A stretch of DNA of 64,000 nt from Hemerocallis citrina (lineage: Eukaryota > Streptophyta > Magnoliopsida > Asparagales > Asphodelaceae): positions 182,036,594 through 182,100,593 of the forward strand of contig CM030366.1 of the NCBI GenBank assembly GCA_017893485.1. Direction: 5' to 3'. Each line of letters starts with the position of its first letter. Position 1 is the stretch's first letter. Under the pieces are notes generated by a model. That model searched no databases and was not told the origin of the DNA. It saw only the letters and a program-made list of their open reading frames with translations. Shown piece by piece: positions 55,559 through 64,000 of the stretch. Position numbers and translations under genes: made by a program.

Positions 55559-58455
55559 AAGTGGTATCAGAGCCGGCCTTCACCGGTGACTACTCGCGAG
55601 ACGTAGGTATGTCGACGGTGAGGAAGGGAATCCGATCCATGAATGAGGGGATGCACGTGATAAATCTGCAATCGAAATTGATGGAGAAGCAACTCGATTC
55701 ACTCCATGAAAGATTTGAGGCATCGGCGACCAAAATGGAAGAGAGACTTGAGGCAATGTTAACAAGAATGGAGGTGATGTTGTTCTCAGTGCAGCAACCA
55801 TTTTCTCATCAAATTCAGCAATCAATCTCTCAATCCAAGAAAACCCTAGATTTCACCCCCAAAGTCGAACCTCCAAAGACGACGACGACCGCCGCCGCGC
55901 CGTTGAGCGTCTCCGATCTGCGAGATCTGGCCGCTTCTCAGATCGATCGGCTCAAGACGTTGCTCAGTGCTTCCCACTTCGGGATTCTCAAGGAGGCTGA
56001 TGCGTCCAAGACTGGCTACGTGAAGATTGTCTCCGAACTACAAGCTTCTACATGTCATGTATCCAAGGTGACCATTCCAGAGCTTGATCGGTCGACTCCT
56101 CATCTAAACCCATTGATAAAGGTATCAAACCCTAATTTCACTCCTTTCAATTCTAGAGTTTTGAGTGACAAGAGAATTCGAAGAAGTGAGAAGTCGGAGA
56201 TAGCTAAAAAACTTGATAATCTGGAAGATGACAAGGAAAGTAGTGAGGGTGATGATGAATATCATTACAATCTTTGTTTGAGTTCTTGTTCTTATAAAAG
56301 ATATCACTGTAGTAAATTGTTCGACTATGATTTGTGCTTCAATTATTTTGGTAGCAAGAGATTTGAAGAGGGTTTGACTCCACTAGATTTCATCTTTATC
56401 GAGGATAATGAGAGAGCTAAGAATTCTATTGTTGTAGATGAAGTGAGTGTGAATGATTTTGTTGTTACTATTGGAAAGAATAGAGATGAAGTAGTTGGTG
56501 ATAATTTGTTGAATCTTGAGGTTGAAGATTATAGTGGTGAGAAGTCCTCAAAGGTGTTTAATGAAATGCTAGAACCAGATAATAGAGAGACAAATCCGGT
56601 TAATGAGATGGTTGGTGTTGAGAATCTGCAATCTTTAACTAGGGCCATTAGCAATGCACGAGAAGGGTATTCTGTTGGGCCATCAAAATGTATATTTGCA
56701 ATTATGGTTGCAAGCCCATATGTCCTTGACTACATATCACCAGCAGGCTCAGGTTCATCAAGTGATGGGTCTTTTGTTGCTAGTCCTGTGTATGAGGCTA
56801 CAACATACCACATGGAAACAACGATATTTACAAAGATAAGTAGACTCAGTTTTGATCCTGGTGGAAGCAAAGTTGCTACTGTTCAAGGACCTTCAGTTCA
56901 CAGTACTGCTCATGTTTTCCTTGCTCGCTCGGGTTATCCTCCTGATCCTAGTGACCCAGAGTATCTAGTAGGAGCTGCATTTGGAAGAACACATCCTGTT
57001 GTGATATACTTGCACAAATCAAAAGCAGATAAGAGAAAACACTTGCTTGGAAGTCAGAAAGAGGCTGAATATGTACCAATGCATGAGGAGAAGGATGATC
57101 TCCAGGATGAAAGTAAAGATGAGGGCACTGTTGAATGGGTTTCATATTGGAAACCGAATATTACAATTAATCTTGTTGATGACTTCACACTATATCCACA
57201 TAATGCCATTCCTCCAGTTGTTGCTCCATACCTGAATGTGAATGATGTGGTTTCAATGTATGCCCAGTGTGAACTATTTTCATCGGCTCATGCAGTCTTT
57301 GACAGTTTACATCATAAAGATATTGTAACTTGGAATGCATTGATAAATGGGTATGCACAAATTGGAGATGCAAGCAATGTTCTTAGATTGTTTCAACAAT
57401 TACGATCAACAGGACAGCCACCTGATCCAGGCACTATGGTGGGTGTTCTTCCAGCTTGTGCTCTTCTCACTGCTGCAAAGTTAGGTGCAACTGTCTATGG
57501 ACTGGTTATAAAGAACGGTTTCGAGGCTGACATTCACGTAAAAATGGCAACTATTGATATGTATGCCAAGTCTAGAGATTTCTCCTCTACAGGAGTTTTG
57601 TTCTGTTAGACGAAATTTAAGAAGGATGTTATATCTTGGAATACTATGATTGCTGGTTACATGTACAATGGAAGCACTCAAGAAGATGTGGCAAAATCAA
57701 TTACTCAGACTTCCAGTGCTCATCTTCAGGAAAGAGTATATTCTAGCATTGCTTATTCACATAAGAATGCACCTTCTCTTAGTCAGCAACTGAGCAGACA
57801 GATCAAGGAAAATGCAGATTTCATTGGAGAAGCAAATTCAGTTTATGATTTGCAAGATGGTCTGTGTGTGGGTGATGCAGATGGGTCCTTTCTACATGAT
57901 AACTGGAACCATGACTTGAAACATTTTAATGATGTAGAAGATGGTGCTTCTAAACTACTGCAGCTCTTTATTCTGCGTGTAGAGTATGAGATTCAAGCCA
58001 GCTCAGGTGGCCTTCAGAATGTGGATTCTATCAGATCTCAAATGAGCATACTCCTTGGTGGTGCAAGGGAATTCTGCATGCCTTCACCTGTCAAGCTAAC
58101 TCATGATTCTCCACCAAACCGTGGTGAAGTTTTCACCCCCAAGCATCCTGGACAGGGTAAACACACATGGGATGATGTAAAATACATAGGTGACTGGATG
58201 AGGAGGCTAATCTCAGACAGTGAAGTGGCTTGGTTAGCACGACTCTTTATCAAGTGGCAGTTCAAACCAATAGTTGTTGCTACTTGGAAAGATGTAGATG
58301 ATGTTCATCGGAGTTGTCTTGATTTTGAGCTTGGGGACAAGCTCATTTTTAAGGGAGGTGGAGTTGTCAGGGATGCCGGCTGTAGCCCTTCCATCACCGG
58401 AAGTGAAGCTTATGATCAGCATCGTCATCAATGGTTGCCATGGGTTCAGCTGTAG
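55519..58455 (+). pseudogene. Chimeric ORF: gag-like start, CLPTM1 and PPR segments, chromodomain-like end
   Basis: One frame of 979 codons from ATG 55519 (in the LTR; a second ATG at 55606 is likelier) to a stop at 58453, interrupted only by TAG at 57607-57609. In order: a coiled-coil gag-like N-terminus (to about 55800); a Ser/Asp/Glu-rich region of unknown origin (55850-56640); a short unknown segment; a CLPTM1-family segment at about 56910-57240 (ARSGYPPDPSDPEY, AFGRTHPVV, VSYWKPNITINLVDDFT); a PPR segment at about 57240-57670 (DIVTWNALINGYAQIG, DVISWNTMIAGYM); an unrecognised host-like segment (57680-58255); and a gypsy pol tail (ATWKDVDDVHRSCLDFELGDK, split here as two motifs) ending in the LTR. 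The segments are intronless, which suggests capture from mRNA. Protein function is unknown. Confidence 0.75.
55562..55574 (+). other. Primer binding site, initiator tRNA-Met
   Basis: TGGTATCAGAGCC three bases after the 5' LTR. It is translated as part of the chimeric ORF if the ATG at 55519 is used. Confidence 0.9.
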
Positions 58456-58748
58456 AGTAGCTGTGGTTGTATTGGTGTCTGAGCTGTAGTGTGTGTTTGT
58501 TGTTTGTTTTTACGTGCATTGTGCACTTAATTGAATAGGTAGTAATAGTGTGCTTTGCACGTGTCTTGTAATTGGGTTGTCCTATAAATCCCAACCTGTA
58601 ATATGTTTTTGAGGAATCAATGAAAAATCAATCTAGTTCTTCCCCAATCTCTAATTTCTTCCCCAAATCTTCTTCTTCTCAACCCTAGTTCTTCCAACCT
58701 TCCCTCTAATGGCTACTTTCAGCACCGTCAGGAAGCTAATCCCTGACA
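58365..58748 (+). repeat. 3' LTR of the gene-capturing element
   Basis: 384 bp, preceded by the purine tract AAGGGAGGTGGAG at 58351-58363. It is near identical to 55174-55558. Confidence 0.9.
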
Positions 58749-59399
58749 GTTTCGGGAAAAGAAGAAGGAAGGGAGAAGAAGAAGGGGAAGCGGCTGTAGA
58801 CGGGGGGAATTAGTTTAGGATGTTGGGATTAGGGTTTGTATTAGGGATTTGTATTTGGAGATTTTAATTTTGGGTAGATTTTAGAGTTTATCACAAACCC
58901 TAAAATTTGATTAGGATTTATCACAAACCCTAATGTAGATCTCAGTTGTATCACACAAAAGAGAATGGGGAAGAGCAAAACTCAACACAGATTTTTTTAA
59001 TCAATAATGGCATATCTTCTCATTCATCTCAAGGCCTTTAAATATGCTCAAATACATCTTGAAACACATCTCCAAAATATTCTCAAAATCTAAAAATACA
59101 AAAAGATTACATATGGCTATAATTGCCAGAAATAAAAATGGTAATAAAATAAAAATCCTAAACTAAATAAAGCAGCTGATGACGACGACGTCTGCGCTGA
59201 TAGAAACGCCCAAATCGTCTAGAACCGATGTCCTCATCAAAAAGACTATATTTGTTCGGGCGGACCGGACTCGGTAAAGCATCGGACCTAATAATTTGTT
59301 CATGTTCGGTTTGTATATCAGTTCGGATGGTCCACGGTCGAGCCATTTCTCGAGCCGGACTCGGACGGATCCTGTTCATTTTACGGCCCTAATTGACGA

Positions 59400-61432
59400 C
59401 TCGTGTTAGCGTAAGAATATGGTGTGATTTGTCTGCTCAACATGAACTGGATTCCATATTTAAGCTGGACTGCTAGGGGCAGTAGCCTGAAAACTTAGGC
59501 AACATTGTATAGATATAGGCTATCAAACCATTTATCTTGCAAATCCTGGGACATCATTAGAACACCATCTTGGATAAAGTGTGTAAGTTTGCTTTGATAT
59601 TTGACAAGTAACCTACTAAAGTTAGATCAGTTGTTATTCTTCATCCTTGTGCGCACTACCGTCATTTTGATGGTATACATTATAGGCATTTACCAAACAC
59701 TGAAAACTGTACAAGTTTGATTTCAGTTGATGATGAATGAATTATATGGAACATCCTTACCTGGCTAACTTGGAGCTAGTTTATACTTTATTTGAAATAA
59801 GTAGCCTATTTAATCACCGATAAAATCACAATTACAGTCATAGGATTCCACATATGTATGAACACAATTTCTATCAAAACCAAAAAAAAAAAAAAAAAAC
59901 TGTTGGATCTAGTATATAATTGTAGCACATTAATATTTATATTATTCTAATAGTAACTGAAACAGATTCTGTAGAACTTAGATGCAGTCGCAAACTTTTT
60001 AATCAATGACTTTCCCTAACTTATTGATGGATGAAAAATAACTTCATACTGAGTTTTCACAATGTCATCTAAGTCTAAAAACTTTGACAATAATCTTTCT
60101 TTTCAAACCTTACCGATGTATATATGTTAATATCTGTAATACTCAATGTTGAGGAAATTTCTGTGTTGTAATCTCAATTTGAGGAATTAAAATCAGATTT
60201 CTCATTGATGATAAGAGTTACTGACATGTCTCATTTTATCCTATTGAGTTTAATTGCAATGAATTATTTCACTACCAATTTTAGGTATAATGAGAGATTA
60301 AAAGTATTCTTGTTGATGAGTGTTGGTATACCTTAATGGAAGTTAATGGTGGCCACAGGTGGGATGAATATAAAAGATGTGAAAGACCTTATTGATACCA
60401 AAACTTCGAAGTTGTGGAAAGGATGAGGGTTTAATATTTTATATTTATATTCTAGCAAAAGAAAGTGTTGCAATTAGATAGAGTTTATGTATACCTATGA
60501 AGAGAGAGATAGGACTTAACAAGAGGATGCATGATGAATAATCAAACAGAAAGATACATACTGGATTCAGGACTGAGAGAAAAAGAAAAGAATGATTCAG
60601 CCTTGTATCTTTGTGAGTAGTCGATTCTTAGTATACATTTTTATTTAGTAGCATTTTATATACATCTTGCAACATATGTGCATTCTATCATACTGAAATT
60701 AACAGTTAATTGGTTATATGTGGAAATTTGGATGCTGTCAAAAATATGTATATGTCAATGAAGAAATTGGATGAGAGATGTTACTTGACATGCGGTATAT
60801 AATAATTAATGAATGTCTATCAAGAAAATAATTCTTTTGAGCATTCATTATATAGAAAACAGAAATAAGTGTCATGCAAAGTGTAGTGTCGCTCGTTAAT
60901 GGGGAAACGTCTAGAGTGTGGATACACCCTCGCGAAATCTAGAGTATATGATAACTATAGTGTTTTGTATTTCAGATGTTTAACTGTAAATGAAATTAAG
61001 CATATTGGTTTTGTTATATGTAAACTTGTTGTGATCTACTATTAAGGTATTGTCCAACTCACTGAGTGTATTATATAGCTCAATCTCATAGTGTTTGTTA
61101 ATGCATATACAAAGCTAACTCAGTCACAATACTTGTTGGAACTAATGGGTAGAGTCAGAATGGTAACGGTAGAGCACACATTTTGATGTGTAAATGTGTA
61201 TCGGTGATCTAAATAATTCCAACTCATATATACCTCACAACACGTGTACATCACGTGATCTCTGGCTGATGTGGTATACAAATTATACTTAGACTAATAA
61301 GTTGATCATGTTAACTCATGTTCAATCTTTTATAAAACAATTAGACTATTATATAGAACCATCAAACATGCAATCCAAACTCAAATCATGTTGATCACTT
61401 TCAGTTACTAGTCAATCATATTGGTGACTCGC
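59400..61432. other. AT-rich spacer, no gene or element recognised
   Basis: About 2 kb without ORFs of note. It contains an A19 run at 59882-59900. No terminal repeats, RNA gene or conserved protein segment seen. Confidence 0.5.
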
Positions 61433-61634
61433 TTTTTTTTTTTTGAGAATAAAGATGACATGGTCATTGTTCCATTAATGATAGATTAACGAAACAAAGT
61501 AGAGCAAAATACAAAGCATATAAAGTACAAATATCTCGCATCCTATCAGTCTAGAAGACATGAATCAAAAGGAAATACAAATGCAAGAATCTCAAAATAC
61601 GAGTCGTCCCCCTATTGTTGGTGGCACCGCCCGA

Positions 61635-62853
61635 CTACTCCCTGCCCATGCGTAGCTTCTTTCTTTGACTCACCTGACCTGCCCATATATAAATGAAACT
61701 ATAAATCTGATGCATCAGCACAGTGAATCTAAGATTTAAATTTTGAAAATACAAATTGTTGCGGTTTAGCCAAAGACCCCAAATTGCCGCAGCTACTGAC
61801 AAGAACCATGCCTCCTTATCCTCTTTTTTGATCTTGTCCCCTCTACCTATATCCCAAGCCTCAGAGATTGAGGATGGGTTTTGTAAACCCCCAAACCCTC
61901 TACTGACTACCTCCCAAGTTAGCTTAGCCCTATTACAGTTGAAAAATATATGATCTGTGTCTTCATCACCATTGTTGCATCTAGAACACTCTAAGTCCAG
62001 CTGTATACCCCGCTTTAGAAGATTTACCCTACTTAAAATAGCGTCATTCGCCACTAGCCAGAGGAAGGCTTTAACCTTCATAGGCGCTGGAGTATTCCAT
62101 ATGGTTTTGCTATCTTTGCTTCTAATCCCGCCATCATTCAACCTATTGTATAGTGATGCTACCGTAAAGATTTCGTTCGAGTCTAGGATCCAACTCCTGA
62201 TATCTTTCGTGTTAGGGGTTGTCCTTCCCTCATTTTGAACTAATCTATTTAATTCGTGTAATTGGATGATGCCTTCCTGTGTCGCTTCCTCTCCTTGCTT
62301 TAGCTTTAGTCTTACGTTACGCCAGACATTTACGACCAGTGAGTCTGTGTTGATCATACTCCTTATTGCTTCCGGGAATAAGCTCTCCAAAGGGTTGCTT
62401 CCACACCATTTGTCCTTCCAGAATCTAGTATTTTTCCGTTTCCTATCTTAACGACGGTATTCGAATGAAAAAGGTCCCCCACTTTCGCAACTCCCTTCCA
62501 CAAGTAGGAAGATTTTCCGTAAGGGCTTCTTCCTCCGAATCTGAATCTCTTTCTTTTTCGATAAGTTCCAAAGGCAGAGACCCACCAGTTTTTTTTCTCC
62601 TATTAAGTTTCCACCACCACTTGCTCATCAGAACTCTGTTCATGTCTCTGAGGTTAAGAACCCCTAGCCCCCCGAATTCTTTCCTTTTACAGACCCTGCC
62701 CCAATTAACCAAGTGAATTCCTTTATTATTTTCATCTGTTCCCTTCCAGAGAAACCTTCTTCTACTCTTGTCGATCCTGTTGATCACCCACTTCGGATGT
62801 TCGTAAATAGACATGAGATACATTGGTAGGCTACTAAGAACCGAGTTTAGCAA
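61635..62853 (-). pseudogene. LINE D ORF2 C-terminal region
   Basis: 62853-62443 and 62390-61635 hold the connection region and zinc-binding end (CSRC...HIFFNC, then WGLWLNRNN). One frameshift lies between them. They are homologous to LINE C at 47400-46197. Confidence 0.8.
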
Positions 62854-62874
62854 GGTGATCCCCCCCCCCCAATG

Positions 62875-63288
62875 TTAGGATCGTCCCTTCCATCCTGCCA
62901 GTTTCCTTTCAACTTTCTCTATTAAATTTTTCCAGTCCTCTCTTCTTAACGACCCTGGTCTGATGGGCGTCCCAAGGTACGCAATTGGATAGGGAGCCAC
63001 CTTACAACCCAACATATTCTTAATATCGTTAATCAGGATGGATAGGTTGTCGCTTAGCGGAGTCACACAACTCTTCGTGAAGTTTACTTTCAACCTCGCC
63101 CAAGTTTGAATACACTTCAAAACTAGAGAGATTGCCAATACCTCCTCCCCCTTTGCCTGTCCAATGATAATAGTGTCGTCCGCGTATTGTAGTATTGACA
63201 AACTGTCCTGAATCCCTTTAATTCGAATTCCTGATATCATCCCTTCCGCATAGCCTCTTCTGAACATTTCTGCTATGCCATCTGCCAC
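62875..63288 (-). pseudogene. LINE D reverse transcriptase palm fragment
   Basis: Contains the intact catalytic QYADDTIIIG (about 63195-63165) and the following YPIAYLGTPIRPG block, then breaks at the C-run. Upstream, RT continues to about 63390 (GLRQRDPLSS-type motif) before the element is truncated. Confidence 0.8.
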
Positions 63289-63390
63289 TAACGCGAAAAT
63301 TAAAGAGGAAAGCGGATCCCTCTGTCGAAGCCCTCTCCGACATTTGATTTCCTTTCCCGTCTTACCGTTTGATATGGCTAAAAATGGGGT

Positions 63391-64000
63391 TTAATCGGAG
63401 CCGTCCAAATCAGATACGGATCTTGAAGCCCAAGGGTAAAACAGTAATTTCTCTACAAAAGGGTCCAGAATGGGTATTGGAGCCTCTCCCCAGGAACCCA
63501 ATAACCCACGAATGGATCCACTAATAAAAGGGTGCGGGTTCTAACCCGCTGCTCACCTGATCCAACAAGATGAAGTCAAGATCCCTGATCAACCTAGATC
63601 AACGGTCCTGATGCATGTCAATCTTTTCACTGGGATTTGGGGATTAAATTCCTTATCTGATTACATGAATATACCTTATCAGATTACATTCCTAATCTGT
63701 CCACAAGGAGATTATTCTATATCAGGCCACGGGGATTACATTCCTAAACGGTTCTCTAAGACGCCTATAAATACCCCCCTCCCATCTCCATTAAGAGGTA
63801 ATCAATCTTTCACCAGTTTTTGCGCTCTTTCATAGTCTTTCAGATTACTGACTTGAGCGTCGGAGGGTGCGTCGCCGGGAACAACCCCGGTGTCTCGCAC
63901 TTTTTGCAGGAGCACGGCGGGAACGACGATCGAGGCCCAACGGAACAGGTACACAGGTTTTTCTATTCAGTTTCCCCAAGAATCCACAAGTTCTATCTGT
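63391..64000 (+). mobile_element. Probable LTR of another retrotransposon, cut by the window end
   Basis: CTATAAATACCCCC at about 63764-63777 is a TATA box, followed about 70 bases later by the ACTGACTTGAGCGTCGGAGG segment (63847-63866) and a GC-rich tract with GTGTCTCGCACTTTTTGCAGG. This combination is common at the R/U5 region of plant LTR elements. The left limit is not certain, and the interior lies beyond the window. Confidence 0.5.

Larger units (their letters stand above)
55174..58748 (+). mobile_element. Young LTR retrotransposon carrying captured host-gene segments
   Basis: LTRs at 55174-55558 (385 bp) and 58365-58748 (384 bp) have ends TGTCAGGGAT and ATCCCTGACA (CCCTGATA in the 5' copy). 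The target duplication GTTTC is perfect (55169-55173, 58749-58753) and the empty site is preserved in the other gypsy LTR. It has a tRNA-Met primer site and a polypurine tract before 58365. The LTRs differ by about three substitutions and one indel, so it is recent. The 2.8-kb interior lacks protease, RT and integrase; it has a gag-like start, host-derived segments and a chromodomain-like end. It is non-autonomous and must have been mobilised by an intact gypsy relative. Confidence 0.9.
48292..59239 (-). mobile_element. Ty3/gypsy chromovirus-type LTR retrotransposon
   Basis: LTRs at 48292-49513 (1,222 bp) and 54419-59239 (same LTR plus a 3.58-kb insertion) have ends TGATG...CATCA. The target duplication AAAAG is perfect (48287-48291, 59240-59244). 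The minus-sense order is 5' LTR, tRNA-Met primer site, gag, protease, RT, RNase H, integrase, chromodomain-like tail, purine tract, 3' LTR. By eye the LTRs differ by about 25 substitutions and one 23-bp indel. Stops between gag and pol make it defective. Confidence 0.9.
54419..59239 (-). repeat. 5' LTR of the gypsy element, interrupted
   Basis: Matches 48292-49513 in two blocks, 54419-55173 and 58754-59239. The intervening DNA is the younger LTR element plus one copy of its GTTTC target duplication. Confidence 0.9.
48146..59391. mobile_element. hAT-type MITE (~293 bp) split by a gypsy element
   Basis: The left end TACGGCTGTAAATCGG (48146) and the right end, read in reverse from 59391 as TAGGGCCGTAAAATG, are terminal inverted repeats. 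Flanks ATTGGCGA (48138-48145) and ATTGACGA (59392-59399) are an 8-bp duplication with one change. Removing the gypsy element leaves 146 + 147 bp rich in TCGGAC/GTCCGA motifs, as in small plant hAT elements. It is the oldest layer of the nest. Confidence 0.75.
61433..63390 (-). mobile_element. LINE D, 5'-truncated L1-type element, same family as LINE C
   Basis: T-run at 61433-61444 (A tail). Minus-strand pieces 63288-62875, 62853-62443 and 62390-61635 correspond to LINE C segment by segment (WVINRIDKSRRRFLWKG, WGRVCKRKEFGGLGV, zf-RVT with CSRC...HIFFNC). It extends slightly further 5' than LINE C. Frame changes occur at an 11-C run (62860-62870) and near 62440. Confidence 0.85.

Noticed and set aside
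55519..57609. Ordinary host gene of 696 codons
   Set aside because: The start codon lies in an LTR, the frame runs through a primer site, and the 3' end merges into a gypsy pol tail and the second LTR. It is the interior of a retrotransposon with captured segments.
59400..61432. Possible hidden gene in 2 kb of spacer
   Set aside because: No ORF, splice-linked exon series, RNA fold or element end could be supported.

Overview
This is nuclear DNA from a flowering plant, probably a eudicot; I cannot name the species. Evidence: one spliced plant gene with GT/AG introns, an endogenous plant pararetrovirus, L1-type LINEs, Ty3/gypsy LTR elements primed by initiator tRNA-Met, many small hAT and Mutator-like elements, and a short plastid rpoA fragment. 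There are no bacterial operons, rRNA or tRNA genes or CRISPR arrays. Apart from the one gene, nearly everything recognisable is mobile DNA.

Layout. 1-840: remnant of a caulimovirid coat-protein region. 850-1940: unassigned, organelle-like in texture, ending in a 33-bp inverted repeat. 1941-7182: non-autonomous LTR element with 3.6-kb LTRs and under 1 kb of interior. 7305-~14785: near full-length but decayed L1-type LINE (minus). ~14793-22725: near complete, decayed endogenous caulimovirid (plus), ordered coat protein, zinc finger, movement protein, two retropepsin-like domains, RT/RNase H, P4-like ORF, promoter, leader ORF and tRNA primer site. 23050-35669: a tRNA-dihydrouridine synthase gene (DUS1 type) in three exons; intron 1 is 10.9 kb and holds a second LINE, at least five hAT-type insertions and a 175-bp tandem duplication. 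36550-40340: a related 3.5-kb LTR carrying a Mutator-like foldback element with TTAGGG-like arrays. 40946-45105: a 4.16-kb solo LTR with a perfect 5-bp target duplication. 45908-47760 and 61433-63390: two 5'-truncated LINEs of one family. 48146-59391: a three-level nest, in which a ~293-bp hAT-type MITE was hit by a chromodomain gypsy element (48292-59239, minus) whose 5' LTR was then hit by a young LTR element (55174-58748, plus). ~63390-64000: probable start of another LTR element running off the window.

The most notable object is the youngest element of that nest. Most of its gag-pol is replaced by exon-like pieces of host genes, including a CLPTM1-family segment and a pentatricopeptide-repeat segment, in one continuous frame from a gag-like start to a chromodomain-like end with a single in-frame TAG. 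The next is the caulimovirid with two consecutive protease-like domains, a plastid rpoA insert and inverted ~30-bp repeat arrays at its two ends.

The only gene likely to serve the host is the dihydrouridine synthase. The rest interacts by insertion: the virus lies just upstream of that gene in the same orientation, LINE and hAT copies lengthen its first intron, and the gypsy nest records a datable order of events.
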